NCBI RefSeq assembly: GCF_030717845.1
Contig: NZ_JAUZVZ010000009.1
Span: forward strand, 62,001 to 126,000
DNA: 64,000 nucleotides
Origin: Alkalimonas collagenimarina
Lineage (GTDB): Bacteria; Pseudomonadota; Gammaproteobacteria; Enterobacterales; Alteromonadaceae
Direction of reading: 5' to 3'
This document shows positions 43,417 through 55,000 of this stretch, in pieces. The position numbers were made by a program, and so were the translations under genes. The notes beneath the pieces are model-generated. The model did no database searches and had not been told where the DNA came from. It saw nothing but the letters and a program-made list of their open reading frames with translations. Every line of letters starts with the position of its first letter. The first letter of the stretch is position 1.

Positions 43417-46014
43417 GTGCTACAAGAATATCGCGAACACGTCGCCGAACGCGCGGCGGAAGGCATCCCACCAAAGCCACTCAATGCAGAGCAAGTTGCT
43501 GGCTTGATAGAACTGCTGAAAAATCCACCGCAAGGTGAAGACGCCTTTTTGGTCGACCTGTTGGAAAACCGTATTCCGCCAGGTGTAGACGAAGCGGCCT
43601 ATGTGAAAGCTGGCTTTCTGGCCGCTGTCGCTAAAAGCGAAGCGCAATCACCACTGATTTCCGCTGAGCGCGCCACTGAGCTACTCGGCACCATGATGGG
43701 TGGATACAACATCGAGCCGTTGATTGAGCTGCTTGATCACGACACCCTGGCTCCTTTAGCTGTGAAAGCGTTATCACACACCTTGCTTATTTTTGATGCT
43801 TTTCATGATGTCACCGAGAAAGCGGATGCCGGCAATGCCTATGCGAAACAAGTTGTGCAATCGTGGGCCGATGCTGAGTGGTTTGAAGCCAAGCCAAAAG
43901 TGGCGGAGAAAATCACAGTTACCGTATTTAAAGTCACCGGTGAAACCAATACCGATGATTTATCGCCAGCACCAGATGCCTGGTCACGGCCAGATATCCC
44001 ACTGCATGCTTTAGCCATGCTGAAAAACAGCCGCGAAGGCATCGAGCCGGAAGAGGCTGGTGTGCGTGGTCCACTGAAGCAACTTGAAACCTTAAAAGAA
44101 AAAGGCTTCCCACTGGCTTATGTCGGTGATGTAGTAGGGACTGGTTCTTCGCGCAAATCTGCTACCAACTCGGTGCTGTGGTTTATGGGTGACGACATTC
44201 CATACGTGCCTAATAAGCGTGCTGGTGGTTTTGTTCTTGGTAGCAAAATTGCCCCGATCTTCTTCAACACTATGGAAGACTCTGGCGCTTTACCGATTGA
44301 AGTGGATGTTAACGAATTAAATATGGGCGATGTGATCGACATCTTCCCGTACGAAGGCAAAGTCTGCAACCACGAGACAGGCGCTGTGCTGGCTGAGTTC
44401 ACGTTGGCGACCGATGTCTTGCTGGATGAAGTGCAGGCAGGCGGCCGTATTCCGCTGATCATTGGTCGTGGCTTAACGGATCGGGCTCGCGAATTTTTGG
44501 GGGAAGGCCCATCGGATAAATTCCGTCGTCCATTACCAAAAGACGATAGCGGCAAAGGCTTCACTTTAGCGCAAAAAATGGTTGGTAAAGCTTGTGGTGT
44601 TGCCGGCATTCGCCCTGGCACTTACTGTGAGCCGAAAATGACCACTGTGGGCTCGCAAGATACCACAGGCCCAATGACGCGGGATGAACTGAAAGACTTG
44701 GCTTGTTTGGGCTTCTCAGCTGATTTAGTGATGCAGTCATTCTGTCACACGGCAGCTTATCCAAAGCCTGTCGATGTCGATACGCATCACACCTTGCCTG
44801 ATTTTATTATGAACCGCGCTGGTGTCGCATTGCGCCCAGGCGATGGCATTATCCATTCTTGGTTAAACCGCATGTTGTTGCCAGATACCGTGGGTACCGG
44901 TGGCGATTCACACACGCGCTTCCCGATGGGGATTTCGTTCCCGGCAGGCTCTGGTTTGGTGGCGTTTGCTGCGGCAACCGGCGTGATGCCATTGGATATG
45001 CCTGAGTCGGTGCTGGTTCGCTTTAAAGGCGAGATGAAGCCTGGTATCACTTTACGTGATTTAGTGCATGCCATTCCTTATTACGCCATCAAGCAAGGCT
45101 TGTTGACGGTCGAGAAAAAAGGCAAGAAGAACATCTTCTCTGGTCGTATTCTGGAAATCGAAGGCTTACCGAACTTAACGGTAGAGCAAGCCTTCGAATT
45201 ATCCGATGCCTCAGCTGAGCGTTCTGCCGGTGGCTGTACCATCAAGCTGTCCGAAGCCTCGATCGCCGAGTATCTGGAATCGAATATCGTCATGCTGAAG
45301 TGGATGATCTCTGAAGGTTACGGCGACCGCCGCACCATCGAGCGTCGTATTCAAGCCATGCAAGAATGGTTGGCGAAGCCTGAGTTGATGGAGGCCGATG
45401 CCGATGCCGAATACTCAGAAGTCATCGAAATTGATCTGGCTGAAATCAACGAGCCTATCCTGTGTGCACCAAATGACCCGGATGATGCTCGTCTGTTGTC
45501 GGAAGTGGCTGGCGATAAAATTGACGAAGTCTTTATCGGCTCGTGCATGACCAACATCGGCCACTTCCGTGCAGCCGGTAAGTTACTGGATAAGTACAAA
45601 GGCCAGTTGCCAACCCGTCTGTGGATAGCACCGCCAACCAAGATGGATCAAGCCCAACTAACTGACGAAGGCTACTACAGCATCTTCGGTAAAGTCGGTG
45701 CCCGCACCGAAATGCCTGGCTGTTCATTGTGCATGGGTAACCAGGCTCGGGTAGCGGAAAACTCTACCGTGGTATCTACCTCGACGCGGAACTTCCCGAA
45801 CCGTCTGGGGCAGGGCGCCAATGTGTATCTGGCGTCAGCCGAACTGGCTGCGGTCAGCTCGATCATCGGCCGCCTGCCAACCGTGCAAGAGTATCTGGAT
45901 TACGCCAAGCAAATTGATGCCACGGCTGCCGATACTTATCGCTACCTGAATTTCCACAAAATGTCGCAGTACACCAAAAAAGCCGACAACGTGATTATTC
46001 AGCAAGCGGTATAA
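43417..46014 (+). CDS. acnB: Aconitate hydratase B
   Basis: An 865-residue TCA-cycle enzyme, equal in length to E. coli AcnB. The N-terminal HEAT-like domain starts [16 protein letters not shown]. The swivel domain contains [20 protein letters not shown]. The Fe-S cluster cysteines are C710 (GSCMTN), C769 and C772 (GCSLCMG), the same positions as in E. coli. The GTG start has GAGG upstream. Confidence 0.97.
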   Translation: MLQEYREHVAERAAEGIPPKPLNAEQVAGLIELLKNPPQGEDAFLVDLLENRIPPGVDEAAYVKAGFLAAVAKSEAQSPLISAERATELLGTMMGGYNIEPLIELLDHDTLAPLAVKALSHTLLIFDAFHDVTEKADAGNAYAKQVVQSWADAEWFEAKPKVAEKITVTVFKVTGETNTDDLSPAPDAWSRPDIPLHALAMLKNSREGIEPEEAGVRGPLKQLETLKEKGFPLAYVGDVVGTGSSRKSATNSVLWFMGDDIPYVPNKRAGGFVLGSKIAPIFFNTMEDSGALPIEVDVNELNMGDVIDIFPYEGKVCNHETGAVLAEFTLATDVLLDEVQAGGRIPLIIGRGLTDRAREFLGEGPSDKFRRPLPKDDSGKGFTLAQKMVGKACGVAGIRPGTYCEPKMTTVGSQDTTGPMTRDELKDLACLGFSADLVMQSFCHTAAYPKPVDVDTHHTLPDFIMNRAGVALRPGDGIIHSWLNRMLLPDTVGTGGDSHTRFPMGISFPAGSGLVAFAAATGVMPLDMPESVLVRFKGEMKPGITLRDLVHAIPYYAIKQGLLTVEKKGKKNIFSGRILEIEGLPNLTVEQAFELSDASAERSAGGCTIKLSEASIAEYLESNIVMLKWMISEGYGDRRTIERRIQAMQEWLAKPELMEADADAEYSEVIEIDLAEINEPILCAPNDPDDARLLSEVAGDKIDEVFIGSCMTNIGHFRAAGKLLDKYKGQLPTRLWIAPPTKMDQAQLTDEGYYSIFGKVGARTEMPGCSLCMGNQARVAENSTVVSTSTRNFPNRLGQGANVYLASAELAAVSSIIGRLPTVQEYLDYAKQIDATAADTYRYLNFHKMSQYTKKADNVIIQQAV

Positions 46015-46032
46015 TGCCTACCGCTACATAAC

Positions 46033-46059
46033 AAAAGACCTGCCTCGGCAGGTCTTTTT
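46033..46059 (+). terminator. Rho-independent terminator of acnB
   Basis: AAAAGACCTGCC/GGCAGGTCTTTT is a 12-bp stem with a T run. Confidence 0.88.
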
Positions 46060-46128
46060 GCTTTTAAGCCTGAATAAATTTCGGTATTGTCTGGGATGAC
46101 TGAGTTGGCCACCTTAAAAGGATGTTTC

Positions 46129-47190
46129 ATGAAAAATTTTTTATTGTTAGTGCTGGTGTTGGCTGGCAGAGGTTGCAAACGAATGAAAGCATTACCTGTG
46201 TTGTTGATTATGCTGCTGTGGCCGGCCAGCTCTGCACTTTTTGCTGCATTACCAGATAAGCCTGTTCAGGTGTTGCAACCGGAGATGACGCTCATTGTGG
46301 CAGCAGATGCGCAACTGGAGCTGCTGGCCGAAGGCTTCGAATGGTCAGAAGGGCCTATTGAAGATCCGACAAACGGTGATATTGTTTTTTCTGATGTACC
46401 AACCAACAAGGTTTATCGCTGGAACGAGCGCGATGGCTTAACTTTGTATTTATCGCCTTCTGGTTATACCGGTTTGCACCCGGAGGATAATCCGCAGCAA
46501 GGTGCAAATGGCCTGATTTTTAACCATGATAAGCAGTTGGTAATGGCGCAGCATGGCGATAGACGCTTGGCTGTATACGCTGGTGATGAGCAGGGTTCTG
46601 CGCACTACCAAACATTGGTCAATCATTATCAGGGCAAGTTACTGAACAGCCCGAATGATCTGGTACAGCACTCCAGCGGTGCTTATTATTTCACCGATCC
46701 TCCTTATGGTTTAAAAGGGGGAGATAACTCAAGCCAAAAGCAGCAGTCTGCAAATGGTGTTTATCGATTAGCACCAGATGGCCAGATGAGTCTGCTGATC
46801 ACTGACTTAAACCGGCCGAACGGTTTGGCATTTTCACCAGACGAAAAAGTGCTCTATGTTGCTAATTCACAGCGAAGTGCGGCCCAATGGTGGCGTTATT
46901 CAGTCAATGCCGATGGCAGTTTGTCGGATGGTCGTTTATTTTTTGATGCGACTGCCGCCGCGCAGCAGTTATCTGGTCTGCCTGATGGCTTAAAAGTACT
47001 GCCGACAGGTTATTTGCTGGCAACGGGTCCTGGAGGGGTTTGGGTTTTTAGCGCTGAAGGGCAACATTTAGGAACTATACAAACGGGTGTGGCTGCGGCG
47101 AATGTGGCATTGGCTAACGACAATCGCTACTTATACATTACCGCCAGCAGTTATTTATTGCGTATAGCGCTTCAGCCGCAATCAAAATAA
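46129..47190 (+). CDS. SMP-30/gluconolactonase-family protein, exported
   Basis: A 353-residue beta-propeller hydrolase of the SMP-30 family, with the opening EGFEWSEGPIEDPTNGDIVFSD split over blade 1, then QGANGLIFNHDKQL, NSPNDLVQHSSGAYYFTDPPYG (metal Asn/Asp region) and NRPNGLAFSPDEKVLYVANS. It probably opens sugar lactones in the periplasm. Two starts are possible: 46129 (AAGGA upstream) gives two hydrophobic stretches separated by CKRMK; 46183 (AGAGG upstream) gives one clean signal peptide ending SSALFA. The longer one is listed. Confidence 0.8.
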   Translation: MKNFLLLVLVLAGRGCKRMKALPVLLIMLLWPASSALFAALPDKPVQVLQPEMTLIVAADAQLELLAEGFEWSEGPIEDPTNGDIVFSDVPTNKVYRWNERDGLTLYLSPSGYTGLHPEDNPQQGANGLIFNHDKQLVMAQHGDRRLAVYAGDEQGSAHYQTLVNHYQGKLLNSPNDLVQHSSGAYYFTDPPYGLKGGDNSSQKQQSANGVYRLAPDGQMSLLITDLNRPNGLAFSPDEKVLYVANSQRSAAQWWRYSVNADGSLSDGRLFFDATAAAQQLSGLPDGLKVLPTGYLLATGPGGVWVFSAEGQHLGTIQTGVAAANVALANDNRYLYITASSYLLRIALQPQSK

Positions 47191-47265
47191 CAACCAATCT
47201 CCTTATTGAACGTTGCTGTACGCACAACGTCAGCAGACAAAGTCTATTCAGCAGGCAGGGTTGTA

Positions 47266-47688
47266 ATGCACTACATTCAACGAGAGTTATTGTTATCGCC
47301 GTATCGACGGGGTTTTCATCTGATTACCGATGACATCATCCGTGCGATGCCGGAACTGGCAACATTACAGCAGGGGCTGCTGCATGTGTTTATTAAGCAC
47401 AGCTCGGCATCGCTGACGGTGAACGAGAATGCCGACCCAACGGTGCGCGGCGACTTCGAGCGTTTTTTCAGCCGTGCGGTGCCAGAGAATGAGCCTTACT
47501 ATCAACACAATGATGAAGGCCCTGATGATATGCCAGCTCATCTTAAAGCCAGCTTGCTTGGCTGCAGCGTGACCCTGCCAGTGACGGCAGGGCGCTTAAA
47601 TATGGGGATATGGCAGGGCATTTATCTGGGCGAGCACCGTGACCGCGCCAGTGGCAGAACGCTGGTGCTCACCTTGCATGGTAGCTAG
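47266..47688 (+). CDS. yjbQ: YjbQ/UPF0047 family protein
   Basis: A 140-residue soluble protein (E. coli YjbQ 138). It has GLLHVFIKHSSASLTVNENAD and the metal-binding-type DDMPAHLKASLLG, then GIYLGEHR near the end. The family has been linked to thiamine phosphate synthase activity, but its physiological role is unclear. The start at 47266 follows GGCAGGG. Confidence 0.88.
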   Translation: MHYIQRELLLSPYRRGFHLITDDIIRAMPELATLQQGLLHVFIKHSSASLTVNENADPTVRGDFERFFSRAVPENEPYYQHNDEGPDDMPAHLKASLLGCSVTLPVTAGRLNMGIWQGIYLGEHRDRASGRTLVLTLHGS

Positions 47689-47711
47689 ATTGCTAGCCAT
47701 TATCCCAGCTT

Positions 47712-48962
47712 TTAAGTCCGTTTAGTGGTTTGAATCGCCTCTAAACGTGCCTGCTGCAACGCCTGCTTAATGGCTTCACCTTTCATCCCCGGCTGGATAA
47801 GCGCTTTTACGTTGACAGCAAGTGCCGCCTCGGCCAATGCAGGCAGCAGGGTTTTGGCTGGATAGTCGGCCTGCTCAAAGCCGGTACGGCCGCGTAAATC
47901 CGCCATACAGCACAGCAGTATGGCTTCCAGTCGCTCGGGCTTGCGCCATAGATCGATGCCATCAAACAGTTTAAGTACGGTACTGGCTTTAAGCTCTGTG
48001 GCCCGATGGATCAGCTGGTGGTACTGACAAACCAACAGTGCCAAATCCCGGCAATCATTGGGGACTCGTAAGCGCTGACAAAGTTGGTTTATCAGTGGCA
48101 GGCCGGTGTGTTCATGGCCATGGTGTGAGGGCCAGTGTTCCGGCGGAGTCAGCCCTTTGCCAAGATCATGCACCATGGCAGCAAAGCGAATATCAATGCG
48201 CTCCGATAACTGTGCGGCTTGTTGCAGCACTAACAGGGTGTGTATGCCGGTATCAATTTCCGGGTGCCATTTGGCCGGTTGTGGCACCCCCCACAAGGCC
48301 GCTAGTTCGGGCATTAACTCCGATAGTGCACCGCACTGTTGCAGTAAGTCGATAAAAGCTTCTGGGTGCTTGCACGATAAAGCCTTGTTTAGTTCCTGCC
48401 AGACGCGTTCTGCTGCCAACGTGCGCAATTCACCGCTTTGGCTGAGCTGTTGCATCAGCGCTAAAGTCTCATCGGCCACCCGAAAACCCAGATGATAGTA
48501 GCGGGCATAAAAGCGAGCGACTCGCAGAACCCGTAATGGATCCTCGGCAAAGGCAGGCGAGACATGGCGTAGAATCCGTTGCTCGATATCATGCACTCCA
48601 CCGTAAGGATCGATCAGCGAGCCATTTTCTGCTTGGGCGATGGCATTGATGGTCAGGTCGCGTCGGGCTAAATCTTGCTCTAGGGTAACATCAGGCGCTG
48701 CGTAAGTAACAAAACCGGTGTAGCCAGAGCCTTGTTTACGCTCGGTGCGGGCTAGCGCGTACTCTTCTTTCGTTTTGGGGTGCAAAAATACCGGGAAGTC
48801 TTTGCCGACTTGCTGATAGCCCTGATCAAGGAGCTGTTGTGGGTGCGCACCCACCACCACCCAATCTCGTTCATGAAAAGGGTACTCGAGTAATTGATCA
48901 CGTACGGCACCACCAACAAGATATATCTGCACAGGCTTTCCTGAAGTCGCTTTTTTTGCCAT
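47712..48962 (-). CDS. cca: CCA-adding tRNA nucleotidyltransferase, multifunctional
   Basis: A 416-residue enzyme that adds or repairs the tRNA 3' CCA end. It has [12 protein letters not shown], the catalytic ERDWVVVG, the [10 protein letters not shown] and [11 protein letters not shown] motifs, and a C-terminal HD phosphohydrolase domain ([15 protein letters not shown]), as in E. coli Cca. The start at 48962 follows alignment; it is divergent from the ExeA-like gene 46 bases away. Confidence 0.95.
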   Translation of the reverse strand: MAKKATSGKPVQIYLVGGAVRDQLLEYPFHERDWVVVGAHPQQLLDQGYQQVGKDFPVFLHPKTKEEYALARTERKQGSGYTGFVTYAAPDVTLEQDLARRDLTINAIAQAENGSLIDPYGGVHDIEQRILRHVSPAFAEDPLRVLRVARFYARYYHLGFRVADETLALMQQLSQSGELRTLAAERVWQELNKALSCKHPEAFIDLLQQCGALSELMPELAALWGVPQPAKWHPEIDTGIHTLLVLQQAAQLSERIDIRFAAMVHDLGKGLTPPEHWPSHHGHEHTGLPLINQLCQRLRVPNDCRDLALLVCQYHQLIHRATELKASTVLKLFDGIDLWRKPERLEAILLCCMADLRGRTGFEQADYPAKTLLPALAEAALAVNVKALIQPGMKGEAIKQALQQARLEAIQTTKRT

Positions 48963-49008
48963 TATAGCGAACGTTTCTCCATTTCCGAAATCAGCAAAGG
49001 ATGCGCCG

Positions 49009-49920
49009 ATGTACACTGGCTTTTTTGGCCTGAACAGTCCGCCTTTTTCAATTGCTCCCAATCCGGATTTTCTTTTTCTGAGCGGGCGCCATGCGGAAGC
49101 ACTTGCCCATTTACGTTATGGGTTAGGGGATGCCGGCGGCTTTGTCTTGCTCACCGGTGAAGTGGGGACTGGAAAAACCACCGTGTCCAGAGCGTTATTG
49201 CAAGAGCTGGATGATAGCACCCAGCTGGCATTTATTTTGAACCCGACCTTATCTGAGTTGGAGCTGTTGGCATCGATTTGTGATGAGTTGCGTATTCGCT
49301 ATAAAAAATCCGATGCCAGCTTGAAGGTATTGGGTGATAAGATTAAAAACCGGCTGTTGAAAAACCACCAGCAAGGCAAGCAAACGCTGCTGATCATTGA
49401 TGAAGCCCAGCACTTACAACCGGCGGTACTGGAGCAACTGCGTTTATTGACCAATCTGGAAACCAATAGCCGTAAACTGCTTCAAGTGATCCTGATTGGC
49501 CAGCCTGAGCTGCAGCAGTTGCTGCAACGGACAGATCTGCGTCAATTGGCCCAGCGCATTACCGCCAGATACCACCTGATGCCGTTGACTGAAGATGAGG
49601 TGGTTCAGTATTTAAGTTACCGCTTAAAAGTAGCCGGTTCAGAGCGGCCGGTGTTCGAGCCGTCGGCGATTCGAATGCTGTATCAGAGCAGTCAGGGGAT
49701 TCCCCGCTTACTGAATTTACTGGCCGATCGAGCCATGCTTGCTGCTTTTGCAGGGCAGCGGCCTTTGGTCGGCAAAGATGAGGTTCGTAAAGCGGCTGCG
49801 GAAGTGTTACCTCAGTCCGGGGAGAAAGCGGTCTGGCTGCCTCCTCTCTGGGTGTGGTGGCTGTGGATAGTGCCGATAGTGGCATTGCTGGGCTATGGTC
49901 TTGGCCGGGTGCTGGCTTGA
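49009..49920 (+). CDS. ExeA/GspA-like AAA ATPase
   Basis: A 303-residue ATPase with the ExeA-type start [20 protein letters not shown], Walker A GEVGTGKT (residues 50-57), Walker B LLIIDEAQ (127-134), and one C-terminal membrane helix (~281-302). In Aeromonas and Vibrio, ExeA and ExeB together help place the type II secretin in the peptidoglycan. Here it is followed by an ExeB-like gene; other type II genes are not in the window. It lacks the peptidoglycan-binding extension of full-size ExeA. Confidence 0.85.
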   Translation: MYTGFFGLNSPPFSIAPNPDFLFLSGRHAEALAHLRYGLGDAGGFVLLTGEVGTGKTTVSRALLQELDDSTQLAFILNPTLSELELLASICDELRIRYKKSDASLKVLGDKIKNRLLKNHQQGKQTLLIIDEAQHLQPAVLEQLRLLTNLETNSRKLLQVILIGQPELQQLLQRTDLRQLAQRITARYHLMPLTEDEVVQYLSYRLKVAGSERPVFEPSAIRMLYQSSQGIPRLLNLLADRAMLAAFAGQRPLVGKDEVRKAAAEVLPQSGEKAVWLPPLWVWWLWIVPIVALLGYGLGRVLA

Positions 49921-49948
49921 ACGATTAACGAATGCAAGAGAGGTTCAG

Positions 49949-50758
49949 ATGTCCATTTTAATGGATGCTTTAAAGCGCCAGCAACAGCACACGATTGCGG
50001 CTCCAACCAACAACTCGCGCTCTCCCTTCTGGCTTGGATTACTGGTCGGGATGTTAGGGTTATCCATTGCGTTGCTGGTGGGTTACTGGCTAGGGCTGCA
50101 ACATCAAGCTACCGGGTCAGCAGCAAAGCCGCCTGCTAGTGAAGCCAGCCAGCAGCAGATTTTGGCGGCGTTAACGGTTGAGCCCGATGTGTTAGCAGTT
50201 GCCAAGCCAGTGGCTGAGCCTGAAGCTGCCGGCGCGGATGATGAACTGAACAGCACACAAGCTATTGCTGAAGTTCGTACTGAAGCCAAAATAGAAGTTA
50301 GTGCAACAGGAACGCCGCAAGAGCCAGCAGCCAGACAGGACGAGCCACAACAAGTCGTCACAGCTGAACGCCCAGCCCGGGCGAGCATGCCATCGCTTAG
50401 CGACATTGATGAGCAGGATGTCACCTCTGAGCTTCAAGAGCGATTCTCACAAGCGATGGATGCAACCAATCAGCAAGGTACTCCGAGACAAAGTGTACAA
50501 ATGCACAATGCACCCGCAGCAGATATCAGTACACTGGATGAGCATACGCAGCGTCAACTGCCAGCCTTGCGTTTTGAGGCGCATGTGTATGCCAGTACGC
50601 CTGCCCAGCGTTGGGTGAAGGTGAATGGTCGTACCTTGCAACAGGGGCAGTGGCTGAGCACCGATGTGCAGATTGTGGAGATTCTCCCCAACTTTGTGTT
50701 GTTACGTTTTCGACAGCAGGAGTTTAGTGTGGCAGCACTGACAGAGTGGAGTTACTGA
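49949..50758 (+). CDS. GspB/ExeB-like type II secretion assembly protein
   Basis: A 269-residue bitopic membrane protein. The start MSILMDALKRQQQ is the family signature. One helix spans ~26-48 (FWLGLLVGMLGLSIALLVGY), a long Ala/Pro/Gln-rich periplasmic linker follows, and the C-terminal T2SSB domain closes the protein (HVYASTPAQRWVKVNGRTL, then WLSTDVQIVEI). GAGAGG precedes the ATG. It works with the ExeA-like ATPase upstream. Confidence 0.87.
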   Translation: MSILMDALKRQQQHTIAAPTNNSRSPFWLGLLVGMLGLSIALLVGYWLGLQHQATGSAAKPPASEASQQQILAALTVEPDVLAVAKPVAEPEAAGADDELNSTQAIAEVRTEAKIEVSATGTPQEPAARQDEPQQVVTAERPARASMPSLSDIDEQDVTSELQERFSQAMDATNQQGTPRQSVQMHNAPAADISTLDEHTQRQLPALRFEAHVYASTPAQRWVKVNGRTLQQGQWLSTDVQIVEILPNFVLLRFRQQEFSVAALTEWSY

Positions 50759-50772
50759 GCGAGCGCCAGGCG

Positions 50773-51909
50773 TTAAAGATAGTTACGCGCATTCAGGCCG
50801 TACTGAGCCAAATCAACACAATGTTCAATAGGGTCATCATGGTGCTTAGCCAAGTCAAGAACTTTGGGGGGCAGGTGATGTTGATGCAGGCTATGATAAA
50901 ACACTTTTACTTTTGGCTGCGTTGGTGTTTTATGGCTATTTTCAAGTACCAGCGCCAGCTTACCGCTATGCAACAAGACCACACTGCCTGGTGGGTAAAT
51001 ACCAATGCAACGAATAAAGCGCTGTGTCAGCTCGCTATCCAGTTGATGAGGCGTTTTATCCAGTAACTTCTTACTCGCCAACTGTGGGTTGATGGTTTTT
51101 GTCTCCAGAGGATGGCATAGATTGTCGTAATGATTGACGATGGCTAGCATACGGGCGCCGAGGGTAATTTGTTCACCATGCAATCCCTTAGGTGAGCCTG
51201 AACCATCCAGATGGGCACAGTGCTGCGCGATCCAAAGCGAAACCTCATGCGGTAACCGTTGCAGTGGTGCAAGTAGCTTTAAACTGGTGGCAATGGCGCT
51301 GACATCGGATGCCTCTGGGCCGAGTTGAATTTTCCCCATATCATGCAATAAGGCAGCAGTAATCAGATCTTGAATCTGATTATTGGATAGCTGCAGTTGC
51401 TGTCCAAACGCAGCCATATAAACAGCACAATTGATGGCATGTTGCAGTAACTGATCGCTACTGCTCGCCATACGGCTTAAACACAGCATTACATCCTGAT
51501 TGCGGCTCACCGCATCCGCCAGCCCACAGCTGACTTCAGTCACCAGCTCCAAATCAATCGGTTGGTTTTGACGGCAGGAACTCATTAAACGGCTTTGTTT
51601 GCGTTGCAACGATTGAAATACTTGCTCACCTCGTGGCAGCTGATCGGAAAAGTCTGCTCTGTGGCTCGGTACTGCTGCATCTTCTATTAGCTGCAAAGGC
51701 AAATCTGATGGTTCAGGCCGTAAGCTTAGATCCGCTTTAGCTGGATCAATGCACACTCGTAAGACCCCTTTGCTGCGTAGCAGCTCAATGGTTTTTTGAT
51801 TGCGGATCAGGCCAGCTTCTTTGATCAGAATATCACCAGTTTGGCGACTGACTTTAACGACAAAGTCACCTGGCTGGAGTTGTTGCAAAGTTACATCCTG
51901 TAATGCCAT
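50773..51909 (-). CDS. HD-GYP-like protein with altered active-site motifs
   Basis: A 378-residue protein. Residues ~1-110 resemble the DUF3391 domain that precedes many HD-GYP domains (VTLQQLQPGDFVVKVSRQTG). The HD pair is present in ALLHDMGKIQLG. Other signatures differ: the usual HHE-W-DGSGYP reads QHCAHLDGSGSP, and the DVYDAL motif reads NHYDNL. Catalytic HD-GYP proteins degrade cyclic di-GMP; here loss of metal-binding residues suggests weak or no activity. It may still bind the nucleotide or a partner. Confidence 0.75.
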   Translation of the reverse strand: MALQDVTLQQLQPGDFVVKVSRQTGDILIKEAGLIRNQKTIELLRSKGVLRVCIDPAKADLSLRPEPSDLPLQLIEDAAVPSHRADFSDQLPRGEQVFQSLQRKQSRLMSSCRQNQPIDLELVTEVSCGLADAVSRNQDVMLCLSRMASSSDQLLQHAINCAVYMAAFGQQLQLSNNQIQDLITAALLHDMGKIQLGPEASDVSAIATSLKLLAPLQRLPHEVSLWIAQHCAHLDGSGSPKGLHGEQITLGARMLAIVNHYDNLCHPLETKTINPQLASKKLLDKTPHQLDSELTQRFIRCIGIYPPGSVVLLHSGKLALVLENSHKTPTQPKVKVFYHSLHQHHLPPKVLDLAKHHDDPIEHCVDLAQYGLNARNYL

Positions 51910-51979
51910 AAAAACATCAGTTCCCTAATAATACGACGCATCGTTAAGTGTAGCCTGAGTAACTTGAAATTAACAGTAG

Positions 51980-52013
51980 TCCCATTCAACCTGTGGTAAG
52001 TGGCTGAATGGGA
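51980..52013 (-). terminator. Possible putA terminator hairpin
   Basis: TCCCATTCA/TGAATGGGA arms (51980-51988 and 52005-52013) enclose 16 bases. No proper T run follows, so intrinsic termination is uncertain. Confidence 0.4.
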
Positions 52014-52027
52014 AGCTACTTACATCT

Positions 52028-55000
52028 TCAGGTATTATCAGCCATGGTCATCAGCGATGCATTGCCCCCTGCGGCTGTGGTATTGATGGTAATGGTTTTC
52101 TCTGTCAGCAACCGGTGCAGCAAGCGATGATCTGCGGGTGAGGTGATCAGAGGTAAAATTGCGCCTTCCCGATTGGCCAACAGCTCTGCTGCTAGTGGTT
52201 TGATGGCACTGCCAGCTTGCACTATTGCTGCACTAAGGTCTGGGGCTGCTAGTAAGGTGGTCATGCTGGTGAGTTTAATGACGGACATCAGTTGAGCGGG
52301 CATACCTGCCTGGCTTAATGCTTTGACGCAGGCCTCCGCTTCCAGCAGATCCGCCTCTTCTACGGCGGTGATCACCGCATTGCCAGCCGCTAATGCTGTA
52401 ATGGTTGCGATCAACCAGTGGCTAAAATCACCGGTTTCATCGCGCAATAAGGCAATACTACCCCGGGGTTCTAACCACAGTTCATTACTCTCGCCGGTTG
52501 GTCCGGGTAGGCGGATCGGCGCTGCCAGCTCTTGTTCAACCCATCGCAGTTGCTCTCTGGCGGCTGTGATCACCTGTTCTAAATCGGGCTCCTGTTTAAC
52601 AACCACGTTGTTGGTCGCCAATGAAGCCAGAAACTGGCGAAGTACAGAGCTGCGTTGGTACACTGATAGTTGTTGCCAGATAGCTTGAGCAGATGCAGCC
52701 GCCGGCATGGCATAGGCGACGGCTCGACTGGTGGTTTCTGCCAGCAGTTGCTGGTGCTTTTCTTCTGACAGTTCAGCATCTTCGACCGAATGATTGTCTC
52801 TGACCAAACGTTGTAAATACAGGGGGCCACCTGCTTTGGGTCCGGTACCCGACAAACCCCGACCACCAAAAGGTTGTACACCCACCACGGCACCAATCAT
52901 ATTGCGATTGACGTAAATGTTGCCGGCTTTGATGGCATGAGCCACTTTGGTGGTGACGGCTTCAATCCGGCTGTGAACGCCCATGGTCAAGCCATAGCCA
53001 GTGGCATTAATTTGATCGATCACTTTATCCAGCTCATGCGCTTTGTAGCGCACAATATGTACGACAGGACCAAATACTTCCCGTTCGAGCAGGGTCAGAT
53101 CATTGATTTCATAAAGGTGAGGTGCAAAGAATAAATGCTGATCACCCTGCGGGATGGCGCAGGCATAATGCAAGGTTGCTTTGTCGCTCAAATACTGCAC
53201 ATGGTTGGTTAGGCGCTCATGGGCTTTATGGTCTATGACCGGTCCAACATCATGGCGTACGTAAGCTGGATCGCCGACACGCAACTCTTTCATCGCGCCC
53301 ACCAGCATGTTGATAATTTCATCGGCTACATCGTCCTGCAAAAACAATACGCGTAAGGCCGAACAGCGCTGGCCGGCACTTTGAAAGCCAGAAGCAATGA
53401 CATCGTCAACCACTTGCTCTGGCAGCGCTGTGGAATCAACAATCATGCAGTTTTGGCCACCAGTCTCGGCAATTAATGGCACTGGCTCGCCTTTACGTTC
53501 TGCCAGTTTACGAGCTATCCAGCAGCCGGTTTCAGTAGAGCCGGTAAACATCACGCCCTGTATACGTTCATCGGGCACGATGTGCTCGCCTACCTTACGA
53601 CCCGGCGCGATCACCAGCTCTACGACACCATCTGGCAGGCCACATTCTTTCATAATATCAAGCGACCACATGGCGATTAAACTGGTTTGCTCGGCTGGTT
53701 TAGCGACCACGGTGTTACCCGTGACGATAGCAGCTGCTACCTGGCCTAAGAAGATAGCCAGCGGAAAATTCCATGGGCTGATGCAAAGAATGACCCCCCG
53801 GGCTTCGCTATCCTCTGACATTTCTTCCGCTCTGGCAGCATAGTAACGGCAGAAATCAACCGCTTCGCGCACTTCTGCAATGCTGTCGGCCAATGTTTTT
53901 CCGGCTTCCTTTATGCAGATGGTGAATAATTCCTCTTGGTGAGCTTCGAGTGCATCACCAATTTTACGCAAAACATTGGCGCGTACACTTACCGGTGTTT
54001 GTGACCAATTGGCAAAAGCTGCATCAGCTCGTGCTAGCAGAGCTTGCATGGCCTCTGCATCGGCGTACTGAATGTAGCCAACGATTTCATCCAGATGTGC
54101 TGGATTGGTGACGGCGATGCCTTGTTCTGGTTTTTCCTGCTTTTCAATGCGCGCCAGCCAAGACTCCATCGCTTTCTTGACCGGGATCAATTGGTCGCAA
54201 TCGGTGATGTCAGTGCCTTTTGAGTTGAGTCGCTCGTTGCCATAAAGATCAGCAGGCAATGGAATTTGACGATTGCGTTTATGGCGCCAGTGGCGCACGG
54301 TGTCTAAAGGGTCAGCCAGCAAGCTTTCGACCGGAATGCGTTCATCGATGATGTTATTGACAAAGGAACTGTTGGCGCCATTCTCGAGCAAACGACGCAC
54401 TAAATAAGCCAGCAAATCGGCATGCTCTCCAACCGGTGCGTAGATCCTACAAGGAACTTTATCGGTACGGATCACTTGATCATACAGCGCATCCCCCATG
54501 CCATGCAGCCGTTGAAATTCATAGCCCTTCCGATCCGGGGCTAATTCGAGAATGGTGGCAACGGTATAGGCATTGTGGGTGGCAAACTGCGGGTAAATAT
54601 GCTCGCGCAATTGCAGTAGCTTTTTGGCGCAGGCCTGATAACAGACATCGGTGGATGGCTTGCGGGTGAATACCGGAAAGTCGGCTAAACCATCCACCTG
54701 ACTGAGCTTGATTTCAGTATCCCAGTACGCCCCTTTGACCAAGCGAACCATCATACGACGGCCCACTTTTTCAGTGAGTTCACCAAGCCAGTCGATGACA
54801 TGAATGGCTCGTTTCTGATAGGCCTGCACCGCTATACCAAAGCCTTCCCAATCCCCTAGTGCCGGATCGCTGAATACCGCTTCAATAACATCGAGTGATA
54901 GATCAAGCCTGTCTGCCTCTTCGGCATCAATGGTAAAGCCAATATCTTGTTGTTTGGCGGCCAAGGCTAACTGCTGTAAGCGTGGGATCAGTTCGTCTTT

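Noticed and set aside
44118-44621. A 167-residue minus-strand frame inside acnB.
   Set aside because: Antisense to conserved aconitase sequence with no promoter or ribosome-binding site.
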